Source: Puccinellia tenuiflora (Eukaryota; Streptophyta; Magnoliopsida; Poales; Poaceae). Taken from it: a stretch of DNA of 64,000 nt. The DNA lies in NCBI GenBank assembly GCA_012064385.1, contig QRDG01000533.1, forward strand, positions 1,061,322 to 1,125,321, in the 5' to 3' direction. Under the pieces are notes generated by a model that was not told where the DNA came from, did not search any database, and saw only the letters and a list, made by a program, of their open reading frames with translations. This document shows positions 43,967-55,990 of the stretch, piece by piece. The position numbers were made by a program, and so were the translations under genes. How positions within the stretch are numbered: position 1 is the stretch's first letter; every line of letters begins with the position of its first letter.

Positions 43967-45456
43967 TGATACCCACAAGTATAGGGGATCGTTGAAATCT
44001 TCAATGTGTAAGTATAGTATCGATCCCACGAGGAGTAGAAGGTATAAGTATTTATCCTCTCAAATAAGAGTGTCACCTCTCTTATTATCTATGCACTAGA
44101 CAAACTAAAATGACTAAATGATGCAAGTGTTTTGGGGTTTTTGGTGTAGAGTTTGCAATAAAGTAAAAAGCTGAAAATAAAATATGACAAGTGAAAGCTC
44201 TCAAAGAGAGAAAGCCCAATCCTCTATGCAGAAAGAGGACAAGCTCAAGTGAGTGTTTCATATAAGTGGAGAACGTTTCCAAGGGCTACCTAGACTTCAT
44301 GGCATTAATATTTCTAGAACAACAAGGTAAACATTTTGTCAAATTTTAATCTTCTTTGGACGGAGTCATAATTAGGTATAGCTAAATAAATAAACTAAAC
44401 CTCTTATGATGGATCATGTGGCCAAGTAAATGACTGCACAAGAATTATTAAGACATAAAGTCCCACCATAGCATTAATCTTTAAGGTCCCCGATACTAAT
44501 ACCCTCATAATGCAACTTCATGATTCGGTCTCAGGTTTACGTGTCCTCCCAAGTCTTCCTCACTCCATTACATTACGGTGTTCTCCTATGAGCCCATATA
44601 GGTGAAGTGATGTGCAGTCGACATTCGCACAACACCATCATAGAATTACATCAAAGATAAAAAGTAGACAAAATACCAACACATGTCATATAAAAATCAT
44701 TGCCAATTCATCCTAATCCCCAGGAACATGAGAGAACTGCTCACAACGCAAAGACATGATATGATTCAATGGTACAAGTGATACAACACAATCAGAAAAT
44801 ATTATCACCCCACAAAACAATGATAAGTAGCAATTCACAAACATGTAGAATAGTACTTAGACAATAGCTAGGGTTCGAACAATCTCAAACTATGAGGGGG
44901 ATGAAGTGGATCACGAAGATGGTGATGGAGATGGTGCTGGTCTTGACGGTGGTGTTGATGGAGACTCCGGAGGGGGGATGGAGGAGACCTCCGGAGGTGA
45001 TTCCGACGGCGTTTCCCCCCTCCGATCTTCTCCGGCGGCAGCCTTCTGTCTCCTGTTTCGTGGTTTTGTGTTTCTCCGCCACCTCTCTTCGAAAAACGTT
45101 GGGGGACTATTTTTATAGTCGGTTTTAGGTCAAGACGAAGACCCTGGCCGCGTGGGCCTATGTCTTTCGGCCTTCGGGTCTCCACTTTTTCGCTTCCTTC
45201 GCTCCCACGTCTTCTTCCTTCCAAAAAATGATCCTCGTAAATTTATAGGTCATTTGGACGTCGTTGGGTCCCTGAAACTCAAAAATATAGAAAATAGGGT
45301 TTTCTGCCAGAGCAGGGTTAATTCCAGAAAAATAGGGAAACTGTGAAATATTCCCAATATCAATAGAAAACAATGATATAACCCTTATATGATGCAAATA
45401 TGATTGAAATATAAGTAATTTAATGCAAAGTTCATGTATGCATTTTACATGCATCA
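43967..45456 (-). mobile_element. 3' LTR of element 2
   Basis: On the minus strand it begins TGATGCATGTAAAATGCATA and ends GTGGGTATCA. It is nearly identical to the other LTR at 50219-51705, except that about 75 bp around 45134 are missing between two CTGG(CC) words. That deletion removes the U3 hairpin region. The TATA box is at 45107-45118. Confidence 0.85.
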
Positions 45457-48400
45457 ACATCCCCAAGCTTAACCTATACTTGTCCTGGCATTTTACATGC
45501 AAAGTTCATGTATGAAGGTGATAAAACCAACATGGACCTTGCATTTTAATACTATTATGGATATCAAAGATGATTACTATTGCTACATAAAGTCAAATGA
45601 TTCATTCTTTAAAAGAGTAGCAATATGCAAGATTGATTATGAAGTGATATCAATTATTCAATGCAAGGATGTTCAATGATAATTCACAAAGGTGTAACAT
45701 AGAAGATAGTACTATGGACTAAATGTATGCATAATGAAAAGTAAAAACATCCTATAATGGTCATAGAGTACTCTTATAAAACTGAATATAAAAGGTGGAC
45801 ACTTTGGAAAGATATATATATATATATGAGTAGAGGTAAAACATGAACAAATTTCATCTAACTTCCAAATACTTCTACTTAAGTTAATGTTTGCAATGTG
45901 GTATTCATTGGTATCAAGCTCTCATTACCCCTTATCATAGCATATTGAATGATTAAAGTTGAAAGTGAAAGCAAATATGAGTAGTGTGCTTGACAAGGAA
46001 ATGGTTGAGAGTTTCATGCCCCTTGAATATGAGTACCTACACCATGGTATTACTCAACTTGGGATACAAAGCAATTTCAAGCAAAAGCATTGTATAATAG
46101 CGTCATTAAGAGGGTTAACTGGGATACCTCTTGTCCCAGGACATGGAACAAGCCCATGTCAAAATGACAAGACAAACAAACATAAGGAACAATCTCAACA
46201 CCCTTTTTATTTACTATTGGTATAGCTTTTTATTGTGAGGTGTATCACTGAAGGTTCACATAGCATGTAAGTAAATTTCCACCATGACAGCATGGCTTAG
46301 ATTAGCGGCCCATGTATCTCTCTAGCCATTTATACAACTAGTTAAACCTACTAAATTTCCACATTTATTTGGCACCATGATAAGCATCCATAAACAAAAG
46401 TACATGATATCAACTAAATATAATTTAGTGCAATGTTGAAAGCTTGCCATGTGATAGCACATTTGGGCTAACTAGCAACCAAGACTCTTGTCAAACTCAC
46501 AACTTCATAATTTTAATCACAATGGTTCATGTGTATTAAGTGCAATAGTAAGGTGTGAGAGATATTTAACCAAATTTCTCCCATAACAATCAATAACATA
46601 AGCATTTTAATTCATAGGTATAGATAATACAAAGTAACATGATAAACATACTCGGAATAGCAAAAAGCTAATAGGTAGATTTGGTGGACTCACTGGAAAA
46701 ACTTTGGTTAAAGGTGTTGTAAAACAAGTTTTTACTTGTTGGGATTTTTGGGCTAGCAAAAGGGAGAAAGTTGACCGTCTAAATGCATGCACAAGTGTCC
46801 ATAGAACTAACCAATCCATGCTAAACCAATTAAAGTACCATTCAGCATCTAAACATGAATATAAGATAGCTCTTGATAAAACACTTGCAAATTGATACTC
46901 ATTAAAAACATATGAATTATGCAACTATATGTATCTTTTTAAATCAACTTAAACATCCCTATCCCAATATTTTTAATAGCATCCAACTTTATTCAGCCCA
47001 AAATTTCAGTAGCTCTATCATATATAAATGATAGTGGTGGTCTCAAAACAAAAACTAAACTAACATAACAAGCAAAGAAAAGACGCTCCAAGTTTATGCG
47101 ATAAAGTGTATTGATCGAAAAACAGAAGTTAGACGTGTGCAAACCGAGAGTGTGTAGGTCCAGTGGGGTTGTCTTCACATCCCCAAGCTTATGGTCTTCA
47201 CCATCCTTGGATAGCTCTTGGTGCATCTCCTCTAATCCCTGTGAAAAAAATTCAAAACACTGTTTCTCCCATTTCTATTATGTGGGGTGACATTAGTAGT
47301 GATAGATAAATGCATTACTTGCTGCATATAATCCTTAGACAAAAATTCATATGAATGTCCAGAGAGTGTATAATGTTGTATGCCTACTTATAAACTTAAT
47401 TGGATCAACAAGATTCAGGTTTAAAAGTTCAAAGAATGCATCAAACAATATGGGACAGAATCTGTCCAGAAAATTAGCAGCAGCGAAACGTATTTTTCTA
47501 ATCAACTTAAACATGTCTAAAAATTCTGAAAACATTCAGGCATACGGAGGAGAAAAGGTTTCAGTTACAGTAAAAATTTCAGCTCATTCGGAGTTACAGA
47601 ATAGGAATGAAAAATCAAACCATGCACAGATTTGTGCTGGAATAAAATCTCCGAATGCAAATAGCAACTTTTTCATACCAAAATAGCTAAAACTTGGCAC
47701 TTTATTAATAATTCTAAAAACTAAGATAAAAACTAAGTCTCTTGTTACAGCAAGAGAACACAAAGAAAATCCAAAAATAAAAACAACCGGGTTGCCTCCC
47801 GTAAAGCTCTTTCTTTATAGCCATATAGCTAGGCTTACTTACTTGGTATTAAGATGGTTGGAGTGAGGTGGCTTGGCATCCCCAAGCTTGAATTCTTGTA
47901 CATATTTGATATATGTAGGATGAGCCTAGGGATAACATCTCCAAGCTTGAGTGTTTGTCCCTCGTGATCTTTATTTATCACCCTCAACTCTTCCACTTGA
48001 AAAATTCTCTTTACACAAAACTCAACATAAAACTTGATTAGAGGGGTTAGTGTCTCCATAAATTAAATCCTCATAGGTACAGCAAAGACATATCATGAGT
48101 TGATTCTACACCTTAGCTAATATTACTATGGTTGTGTATTGCTCTTTGATCAATAGAACCACACAAAACACAAGTAATGAGAGTAATGCAAAATAAAGAC
48201 ATAATCTGTCAAAAACTGGACAGCCCGTAAAGAGTGAATTTTCTGAGGCACTTACGTTGCTCAAATCACAAAACTCTGAACTAATGAAATGTGTATTAAT
48301 AACTGAATATTTCTGTCGTAAAATATCAGGTCAAAAATTTTCTTCTGTGATTTTTCACATTTTTCGCAGTGAAGTTCAGGAATCTGTTTTCTGGACAGCA

Positions 48401-48759
48401 AATCACTATTATTTAATCCTACCTCTCAAAAGAGGTTATTCTTGCCATTAGGATGAAAAAATAAGATACAAAGGTGATGACACTCTTTTTATTTGGTTTT
48501 ATATTTGGAAAAAGTTTTAATGATAGGGACTTTGCAATGGTTCCATTGGCATGAACAACACATGTTCAAGGTCGACCCCAACATCTCCATTACTCATCCT
48601 TCTCATTTACTTTCCCAAATTTTATAGAAAGTGAAAATCTTAAACTAATTGTTAGAAAACAGTAGGTAAAGTTATTTTGCAAGTTCTCAAGATATAAAGG
48701 TGTGCCCAAACTGAATAGGAAATAAAAGCATAAAGAGCACACCACAAAACATCAAACCA
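45457..48759 (-). other. 3' non-coding region of element 2
   Basis: The polypurine-type AAGCTTGGGGATGT lies directly before the LTR (minus strand). 45700-46650 is homologous to the 3' region of element 3 at 53080-53900 (shared ATGCCCCTTGAATA, GTACCTACACCATG, AGATTAGCGGCC). 46720-47830 is the inverted counterpart of element 1 at 42250-43966. A (TA)n microsatellite lies at about 45811-45826. The 74-codon frame at 48059-47835 (minus), just before the conserved AAGCGCTT block, may be the tail end of ORF B. I see no other gene. Confidence 0.65.
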
Positions 48760-50047
48760 TTAACATTGGCATTTTATATATGAATAAATAACAACAATAT
48801 TGTGGTAACCAATGCATGTAATGCTCAGTAGATTGCATTTTAAATAACATAGAAACATAAAGATAAGTCTTTCTTCCTCTCTCATAATAGTTGCAAGTAG
48901 TGGAAGCAAATGTGATAAAACAAATATTAGATTGGTGCAACTTTGCAAACTTAGGAACATATAGAGGATTATTAAAACTATCATGTGAGCTATTAGTATG
49001 TTTTCCTCTCTCAAAATAATTGCAAGAAGCGGCATAAACATGATGGTTATGGTGAAATTATTATTAGTGTAAGATAATTTCAGCCCACATAAGTACTCTT
49101 CAACATATAAAAGCTTCTCCTCCATGGTGTGAATAGGAGAGTTCAGAAATAAAGTAGGACTCTCATGAGTGATAGTATCATCACAAGAAGCAAGTACATC
49201 ATTTTTATCCTCACATAAAGTAGTAACAACTAAACATGGAGGATTATCAATAATCATAGGACCATCGTCTAAAGCATTATCATATAGCATGTCTAAACCA
49301 TACTCCTCATCATTTTAAAAATTATTATCAATAATGTTCTCATTAGGCATAGGTTGATATTCTTCCTCATCATCAGAATCATAAAAGCAAAGTTTATCAT
49401 CAACAAAATCTTGAGTGTTACCCTCATCCATATGTGGTGAAGGTGGATGTTTCCTCTCTTCATTCTCTAGTTGTTCATCATTTCCTTCATCCTTTTGCTC
49501 TTCATTGTCCTCCTCTTGGGGCTGCATGGGCATCCCCAAGCTTAGGTTTTTATCCTCTTCTTCACATACTTCCTCTTCCAAGCTTATGTTTTCATCATCT
49601 TCTTCCTGCAAAACATTAGAGCTTTCTTGGGCAGCTCTCTTCCTTGTGTCAACAACATAGATATTTTCATTAAATTCAAGTATGCAGAGATCAAGGAGAG
49701 TGGCAATAAAAAAATTAAATTGAGAAGCTATAGGGCAGGTTTCATGTTTATCAATGAAGGTGTATAATTCATAGGCTGCCATAAAAATAACAAATTGCTC
49801 TACTTCTTCCATCCCTAAGTGAGCAATTGGAGTTCAAAGTATGATAAGCTGCAATAACAGGTTCATCTTTATTGGAATGGAATTCAAAGTGTCTACAGTA
49901 TTCAGAGCAACAAATTTCTTCCTCATGAAAATTAAGCAACGTACTAGCAATTTTATTTAGAAGCTCTATGTAGCCTCCTAATCTTTTCCCTTCATTTGAT
50001 TTTCTAAATTCAGCAGCTATCATGGCGTTTTCATAATAGTTTTCCAT
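48760..50047 (-). pseudogene. Acidic ORF B of element 2, broken
   Basis: This is homologous to the intact ORF in element 4. It has an ATG at 50047 (MENYYENAM, CCSEYCRHFEF), a frameshift near 49815, then 49812-49315 (MEEVEQF, HETCPIAS, ENIYVVDTRKR, a long Glu/Asp-rich stretch, PMPNENIIDN), a stop at about 49317, then 49290-48760 (MLYDNALDDGPM, NPPCLVVTTLCEDKND, MEEKLLYVEEYLCGLKLSY). The function is unknown. It occupies the place where gag lies in element 1, about 145 bp after the primer site. Confidence 0.75.
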
Positions 50048-50190
50048 TTTTTTAATTTTTTTGGGTTTTTGATAAATGCAAAACTGAAAGTAAAACTAAA
50101 CTAAATGCAAAACTGAAAGTAAACTAGAGTATATGTAAAACTGGAAATAAAAATCTAGTGCAACCAAGAATAAAAACTTAAGCGCTACAC

Positions 50191-50208
50191 TCTCCTGCAA
50201 CGGCGCCA
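50191..50208 (-). other. Primer-binding site of element 2
   Basis: The minus strand reads TGGCGCCGTTGCAGGAGA, ten bases after the LTR end, with two changes from the tRNA-Asp complement. It sets the orientation of the element. Confidence 0.8.
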
Positions 50209-50218
50209 GAAAATGTCT

Positions 50219-51705
50219 TGATACCCACAAGTATAGGGGATCGTTGAAATCTTCAATGTGTAAGTATAGTATTGATCCCACGAGGAGTAGAAGGTATAAG
50301 TATTTATCCTCTCAAATAAGAGTGTCACCTCTCTTATTATCTATGCAGTAGACAAACTAAAATGACTAAATGATGCAAGTGTTGTTGGGTTTTTGGTGTA
50401 GAGTTTGCAATAAAGTAAAAAGCTGAAAATAAAATATGACAAGTGAAAGCTCTCAAAGAGAGAAAGCCCAATCCTCTATGCAGCAAGAGGACAAGCTCAA
50501 GTGAGTGTTTCTTATAAGTGGAGAACGTTCCCAAGGGCTACCTAGACTTCATAGCATTAATATTTCTAGAACAACAAGGTAAACATTTTGTCAAGTTTTA
50601 ATCTTCTTTGGACGGAGCCATAATTAGGTATAGCTAAATAAGTAAACTAAACCTCTTATGATGGATCATGTGGCCAAGTAAATGACTGCACAAGAATTAT
50701 TAAGACATAAAGTCCCACCATAGCATTAATCTGTAAGGTCCCCGATACTAATACCCTCATAATGCAACTTCATGATTCAGTCTCAAGTTTACGTGTCCTC
50801 CCAAGTCTTCCTCACTCCATTACATTACAGTGTTCTCCTATGAGCCCATATAGGTGAAGTGATGTGCAGTCGACGTTTGCACAACACCATCATAGAATTA
50901 CATCAAAGATAAAAACTAGACAAAATACCAACACATGTCATATAATAATCATTGCCAATTCATCCTAAGCCCCTAGGAACATGAGAGAACTACTCACAAC
51001 GCAAAGACATGATATGATTCAATGGTAAAAGTGATACAACACAATCTGAAAATATTATCTCCCCACAAAACAATGACAAGTAGAAATTCACAAACATGTA
51101 GAATAGTACTTAGACAATAGCTAGGGTTTGAACAATCTCAAACTATGAGGGGGGTGAAGTGGATCACGAAGATGGTGATGGAGATGGTGCTGGTCTTGAC
51201 GGTGGTGTTGATAGAGACTCCGGAGGGGGGATGGAGGAGACCTCCGAAGGTGATTCCGGCGGTGTTTCTCCCCTCCGATCTTCTCCGGCGGCAGCCTTCT
51301 GTCTCCTGTTTTGTGGTTTTGTGTTTCTCCGCCACCTCTCTTCGGAAAACGTCGGGGGACTATTTTTATAGTCGGTTTTAGGTCAAGACGAAGACCCTGG
51401 AAGAAAGATCGATGGCAACGGAGCCACAAGGGCTGAGATGAGTGGTCCCACGTGGCCAGGGAATCTGGCCGCGTGGGCCTATGTCTTTCGGCCTTCGGGC
51501 CTCCACTTTTTCGCTTCCTTCGCTCCCACGTCTTCTTCCTTCCAAAAAATGATCCCCGTAAATTTATAGGTCATTTGGACGTCGTTGGGTCCCTGAAACT
51601 CAAAAATATAGAAAATAGGGTTTTCTGCCAGAGCAGGGTTAATTCTAGGAAAATAGGGAAACTGTGAAATATTCCCAAAATCAATAGAAAACAATGATAT
51701 AACCC
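50219..51705 (-). mobile_element. 5' LTR of element 2, interrupted by element 3
   Basis: It matches the 3' LTR up to ATATAACCC at 51705. The last 80 bp or so (minus-strand start TGATGCATG...) are missing because element 3 begins exactly there with TGATGACTCCC. It keeps the U3 hairpin region (51446-51478) lost from the other LTR, and has its TATA box at 51360-51371. Confidence 0.85.
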
Positions 51706-53010
51706 TGATGACTCCCAAGTGCAAGAGATCAATTGTAGTACCTTTCAATTAGAAAAGGTTGTCGAACCCACGAGGAGCTGAAGGTATTGGTTAGAAAGAA
51801 TGATAAATAAAGCAATGAAAGATGCAAATGTTTTTGGGATTTTCAGTTGTATGATTGCAAAGATAATAAAAATGTCGAAAGTAAATTGTAACTGTTGAAA
51901 GCCCAATCCTCTATGTGGCAAGAGGACAAGCTCAAATGGTGTGTAACTTATATGTGGAAAGCGTTCCCGAGGGCGGCATGGATATCACTAGGCATAGAGA
52001 TTTATTAAACAACACGTTGCATATCTTGTCAAGTTTTAATCTTCTTGGGGCGGACCCATAACTAGGCATAGCTAAATAAATAATCTACAACNNNNNNNNN
52101 NNNNNNNNNNNNNNNNNNNNNNNNNNNNNNNNNNNNNNNNNNNNNNNNNNNNNNNNNNNNNNNNNNNNNNNNNNNNNNNNNNNNNNNNNNNNNNNNNNNN
52201 NNNNNNNNNNNNNNNNNNNNNNNNNNNNNNNNNNNNNNNNNNNNNNNNNNNNNNNNNNNNNNNNNNNNNNNNNNNNNNNNNNNNNNNNNNNNNNNNNNNN
52301 NNNNNNNNNNNNNNNNNNNNNNNNNNNNNNNNNNNNNNNNNNNNNNNNNNNNNNNNNNNNGTATAGCAACTCTCAAACTATGAGGGGAACGGAGTGGATC
52401 ACGGAGATGACGATGGAGATGGTGATGGACTTGGTGATGGACTTGATGTAGAGGCCTCCTCCCACGCCAAGGAGGAGAGGTGATGACGATGGTGATGATT
52501 TCCCCCTCTTCGGAGCTCCGGAGCAGCAGGATCTGACCCCCTTCGGAGAGAATCAGGAGCTCCGCCGCCGCCACGGCCTCAGATAATTCGGGAAAAAATT
52601 AGGGCGTCCTTTTTCGGGGAGAACGAAGGCGTACATAAAAAGCCACAGGCGAGGAAGTGCCCGAGGCCCTGTTTGGTGGGTCCCACACGGCCCCTGTACC
52701 TGGCCGCGTGGGCCCACCCCATTTGGGCCTCGTGGCCTTCCTCTCTTCGGTCTTCTTTCCATTGCCCTTCTTCCGAAGAAAAACTGCCGTGGTATTTTTC
52801 CTTTAATTATTTGGGTTCGCGAAACTCCTGAAATAATAAAGACAAGAAAAGGGGGGTCTGCCTCCCAGATATTAAATACCAAAAATAGGGACTTTGTATG
52901 AAAGTCCCATAAATCATCTAAAACATGCAAATCGTTGATATAACAGTGCATATAACATTCCCATATGATAATATAAAGTATAAAAATGATGATGTAAAAT
53001 GCACGTATCA
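51706..53010 (-). mobile_element. 3' LTR of element 3, with assembly gap
   Basis: It is bounded by TGATGACTCCC and GCACGTATCA on the plus strand and contains the N gap. Its downstream (U5) half resembles that of elements 2 and 4 (CCCAATCCTCTATG, AAGAGGACAAGCTCAA, CTAAATAAATAATCTACAAC). Its U3 start is different. Confidence 0.85.
52092..52360. other. Assembly gap, 269 N
   Basis: The flanks TAATCTACAAC and GTATAGCAACTCTCAAAC correspond to 60144-60154 and 60628 onward in the other LTR of the same element. There the interval is 473 bp. The gap is therefore probably about 200 bp longer than shown. A frame called through the Ns is meaningless. Confidence 0.95.
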
Positions 53011-54189
53011 ACTCCCCCAAGCTTAAACCTTTACTCGTCCTCGAGTAAATAAGGACATAGATCATTACATGCATCGATGGACTTATGGTTGATAAATAAA
53101 TATGGGCATTGTATCATCATCATATTCAATTGCAATGTAAGATTAATGAACTAAAACTCATACACATGAGGGCAACATAAGTATAAGCTCTAACAATCTC
53201 CCCTTACTTTTGAAAGCAAATAACCATTGTATGTTGGACAACTGACTCATACTCCTTTTCCCATGCTTTTGCTCTTTATGGCAAGCATTTGAATGATTAG
53301 AGTTAAATGTGAAAGCAAATAGAGTAGTGGCCTTGATAAAGTAAAGGTTAGATGTCTCATGCCCCTTGAATACAAGTACCTACACCATGATTACTCATCT
53401 TGGGAAACAAAGCAAGTTTAAGTTATCTATCATTGTAAGTAATAATGGTATTATCAAGAGCCTCAACTGGGGTACCTCTTGTCCCATGATATGGATCAAG
53501 CCCACATCAAAACACAAGACAAACAAACATAATGAACAACCTCAACACCCTTTTATTTACCACTTGATATAGCTTTTTATTGTAGGGTGTATCACAGAAA
53601 GTTCAAAATAGCATGTAAGTAAATTTCCACCATGAATGATGCGTGGCTTAGATTAGCGGCCTAGGTTTCTCTCTAACCCATTTATACAAACTCATTTAAA
53701 CTTACTCTATTTCCACATATTTCACCATGATAGGCATCCATAAACAAAAGTACATGATATCAACTGAATAAATGATGAAACATGTTGAAAGCTTTGCATG
53801 TGACAGCACATATGGGCTAACTCCCAACCTTAAACATTTATCAAGCCACTATCATCATAATATTGATCACAATGGTTCATGTTTATTATTTGATATTTTG
53901 ATGATATAATTCTACAGTTGTCCAACATACTCAAGTTAATTAAGTCCAAGGCAAGATGTGACTGAAACCTCTAAATATGTCATGCTCATTTGCATGAGTA
54001 TTACCCATAAATCTCCAAAACAAGAGACCCATGGATGACACCATACTTTAATATTCATTGATAATCGACAAGATAGGGAAACATGATAATGCTCTATGAG
54101 CTCACACAAGCCTAAACGAAATTGATAACTAAACGATAAAGAAAACACACCTTGACTAGATAGATAAAAGAGACTAATAAAGAGAGAGA
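53011..54189 (-). other. 3' UTR and polypurine tract of element 3
   Basis: On the minus strand, CTCGAGGACGAGTAAAGGTT followed by AAGCTTGGGGGAGT lies immediately before the LTR, a typical polypurine tract. The rest has no ORF of note on the coding strand. 53080-53900 is homologous to 45700-46650 of element 2. Confidence 0.75.
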
Positions 54190-54756
54190 CTAGGTGGAAC
54201 TCCCCCAAGCTTGACGTTCTACCAGACCCTCCTTTGCTGTAGCCTCCTTCTTCTCGTATTCTTCCTCCCATTCAGCCATCTTCCATGGGAAGGGTTTTCC
54301 ATCACGGAAAGATGTAGGTGGATCATTATACCTGAGGGTGGCAGCTGCTGCAATCTTCTTAAAGCATTCTTCATACTCGCAGTTCTGGTTTTCTACATCC
54401 CACATGAAGCACTGGATCTTCTCTAACTTGTCGATGATGTACTTGTACCTATCTTCCAGATCTTCAAGTCTCTTCTTGTACTCTTCAACCTTCTTCTCCA
54501 ACTCTAGGTTCATGAAGTGATGAGCATCAAGGCTGCGGTAAACCACAGTCCCATACCTGAAGGTCTTGTCTTCTAGCTCGTCCAGTCTTTCCTCCACGGT
54601 ACCGGTGGTCTTGGGAGCCTTCACCTCCCCCACGAGCATCACCCCTTCCTTGAAGCACACGGTCTTCTGAGGCGCCATCACGGAGTTGAGGTAGTGGTTC
54701 ACAACACCCTCCTTGGTAGAGCTCTCCCCATCTAGATTGGATCCGGAGCAAGACAT
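54190..54756 (-). CDS. Extra ORF of element 3, coiled-coil protein of unknown function
   Basis: This is 188 codons from a true ATG (MSCSGSNLDGESS), in sense with pol and lying between integrase and the 3' LTR, the place of env-like or additional ORFs in Athila and Tat elements. It is intact. Residues 1-55 are mixed (APQKTVCFKEGVMLVGE). Residues about 60-135 are heptad-rich and charged (ERLDELEDKTF, LELEKKVEEYKKRLEDLEDR, IIDKLEKIQ), likely coiled coil. The end is Lys/Glu-rich. There is no signal peptide or membrane segment, so it does not look like an envelope protein. Upstream is promoter-like sequence (54841-54847). Confidence 0.7.
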   Translation of the reverse strand: MSCSGSNLDGESSTKEGVVNHYLNSVMAPQKTVCFKEGVMLVGEVKAPKTTGTVEERLDELEDKTFRYGTVVYRSLDAHHFMNLELEKKVEEYKKRLEDLEDRYKYIIDKLEKIQCFMWDVENQNCEYEECFKKIAAAATLRYNDPPTSFRDGKPFPWKMAEWEEEYEKKEATAKEGLVERQAWGSST

Positions 54757-54840
54757 GGCTAAAACCTGGCAGACTAGAGACAGCAAGAAACAAAGATCAC
54801 TCGAGAACGCTCGGTGCGAGATTAGATCGTCGGAGACGGG

Positions 54841-54847
54841 TATATAT
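54841..54847 (-). promoter_or_regulatory. Possible promoter of the extra ORF
   Basis: On the minus strand, CCCTCAATATATACCCGTC lies about 85-90 bp before the ATG. A C/T-rich stretch (TTTGTTTCTTGCTGTCTCTA) of 5'-UTR character follows. This resembles a plant core promoter plus leader and might have been captured with a gene. It is inference from sequence appearance only. Confidence 0.35.
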
Positions 54848-55006
54848 TGAGGGTTTTTAGGTTAAAACGGAGCGTCGGGGTCGAAAACGGGGCGAAAAGG
54901 GTCTCCGAGGTGGAAAAGGAGTGGGCCCACGCGTTAATTTCCATAAAAATGACTTCCATAAAATTTCACGTAATTCCGAGAAACTTTCCAATACAAAAGT
55001 TACCTT

Positions 55007-55990
55007 TTATTGATTTGGGGTTGCTGAAACTGCTCGACCCCCTTCTATTATTTCTTCCGGTGTTTGTAAATTCAATGTTTCCACCGTTCCAATGAAGTTT
55101 TTTCCTACAATATAATGTTTAAGACGTTGTCCATTGACCACATGAGGTTTACCTTTCATATCACCGTAAAGACGGATAGCTCCTGAACGATACACTTCCT
55201 GTGTGACTAATGGTCCCTACCATTTTGAAGCTAGCTTCCCTGCAGAAAACTTGAAACGAGAGTTGTATAATAGAACTTGATCTCCTACTTTGAATTCTTT
55301 TCTCTTAATCTTCTTGTCATGCCAAATCTTAACTTTCTCTTTAAACATTTTAGCATTTTCATAGGCTTCATTCCTCCATTCATCTAGCAGGTTTAAATCA
55401 AGGATTCTTTTCTCTCCTGCAGTCTTAAGGTAAAAGTTTAATTGTTTAATAGCCCATCTAGCTTTATGTTCTAATTCAACAGGTAAATGACAAGCTTTTC
55501 CATAGACCATTTTATAAGGGGACATTCTCATAGGATTTTTAAAGGCAGTTCTATAAGCCCATAATGCATCATTAATTTTAAGTGGAAAATCAGACCTAGA
55601 CTTATTTACTGTCTTTTCCAAAATGAGTTTAATTTCCCTATTACTTAATTCAACTTGTCCACTTGTTTGAGGGTGATAAGGAGACGCAATTCTATGGTTA
55701 ACATCATATTTTGCCAATGCTTTCCTAAAAACACCATGTATGAAATGAGAGCCACCATCAGTAATTAAAAACCTAGGAACACCAAACCTTGGGGAAATGA
55801 TGTCCTTGAGCATTTTCATTGTTGTGGCATGATCTGCACTTTTGGTTGGAATTGCCTCCACCCACTTTGTAACATAGTCCACTGCAACCAAAATATGAGT
55901 ATGCTTTGTCTTTGAGGCTAGGAAAGGTCCCATAAAGTCAAAACCCCACACATCAAATGGTTCAAGTGGTAGAGAATAATTCATAGGCAT
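55007..55990 (-). pseudogene. Integrase core and C-terminus of element 3
   Basis: 55990-55217 carries the rve integrase core with the DDE triad: Asp in VWGFDFMGPF (about residue 17), Asp in LITDGGSHF (about 79) and Glu in HPQTSGQVELSNRE (about 114). Then come YRTAFKNPMRMSPYKMVYGKACHLPVELEH and the C-terminal FKVGDQVLLYNSRFKF. An in-frame TAG follows ASKW, after which the frame continues with GPLVTQEVYRSGAIRLYGD to 55007. A TAA before residue 1 also separates it from the rest of pol. It would insert the cDNA. The catalytic residues are present but the ORF is split. Confidence 0.85.

Larger units (their letters stand above)
43967..51705 (-). mobile_element. Element 2: non-autonomous LTR retrotransposon with acidic ORF
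   Basis: Minus-strand order: 5' LTR (51705-50219, cut by element 3), primer site (50208-50191), acidic ORF B (50047-48760, broken), spacer, the AAGCGCTTTACGGGAGGCAACCC block (about 47785-47820), long 3' UTR, polypurine tract (45480-45457) and 3' LTR (45456-43967). It has no gag, protease, RT or integrase. It is inserted in element 1 after AACACC. In the inverted homologous sequence at 46700-46725 the host reads on as CACCTTTAACC, which predicts what should follow the far end of element 2 outside the window. Confidence 0.82.

Noticed and set aside
44868..45224. His-rich frames in the LTRs of element 2 (also near 51121-51429, 60623-60841 and 61310-61588)
   Set aside because: They come from CATCTC/CACCAT-type repeats in the R region of the LTR. 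They occur in every LTR copy, on either strand, without a stable start.
45959..46225. Small plus-strand frames at 45959-46225 and 53366-53572
   Set aside because: They are antisense to elements 2 and 3 in their homologous 3' UTRs. They differ in frame between the copies, so they are not conserved coding sequence.
42250..47830. Large foldback palindrome between 42250-43966 and 46720-47830
   Set aside because: The inverted similarity is explained by two same-family elements (1 and 2) inserted in opposite orientations.
52062..52574. 170-codon minus-strand frame
   Set aside because: Most of it runs through the N gap, so it carries no information.
54190..54786. Envelope protein of an Athila retrovirus-like element
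   Set aside because: The position fits, but the protein has no signal peptide, hydrophobic anchor or fusion-like segment. It is predicted soluble coiled coil.
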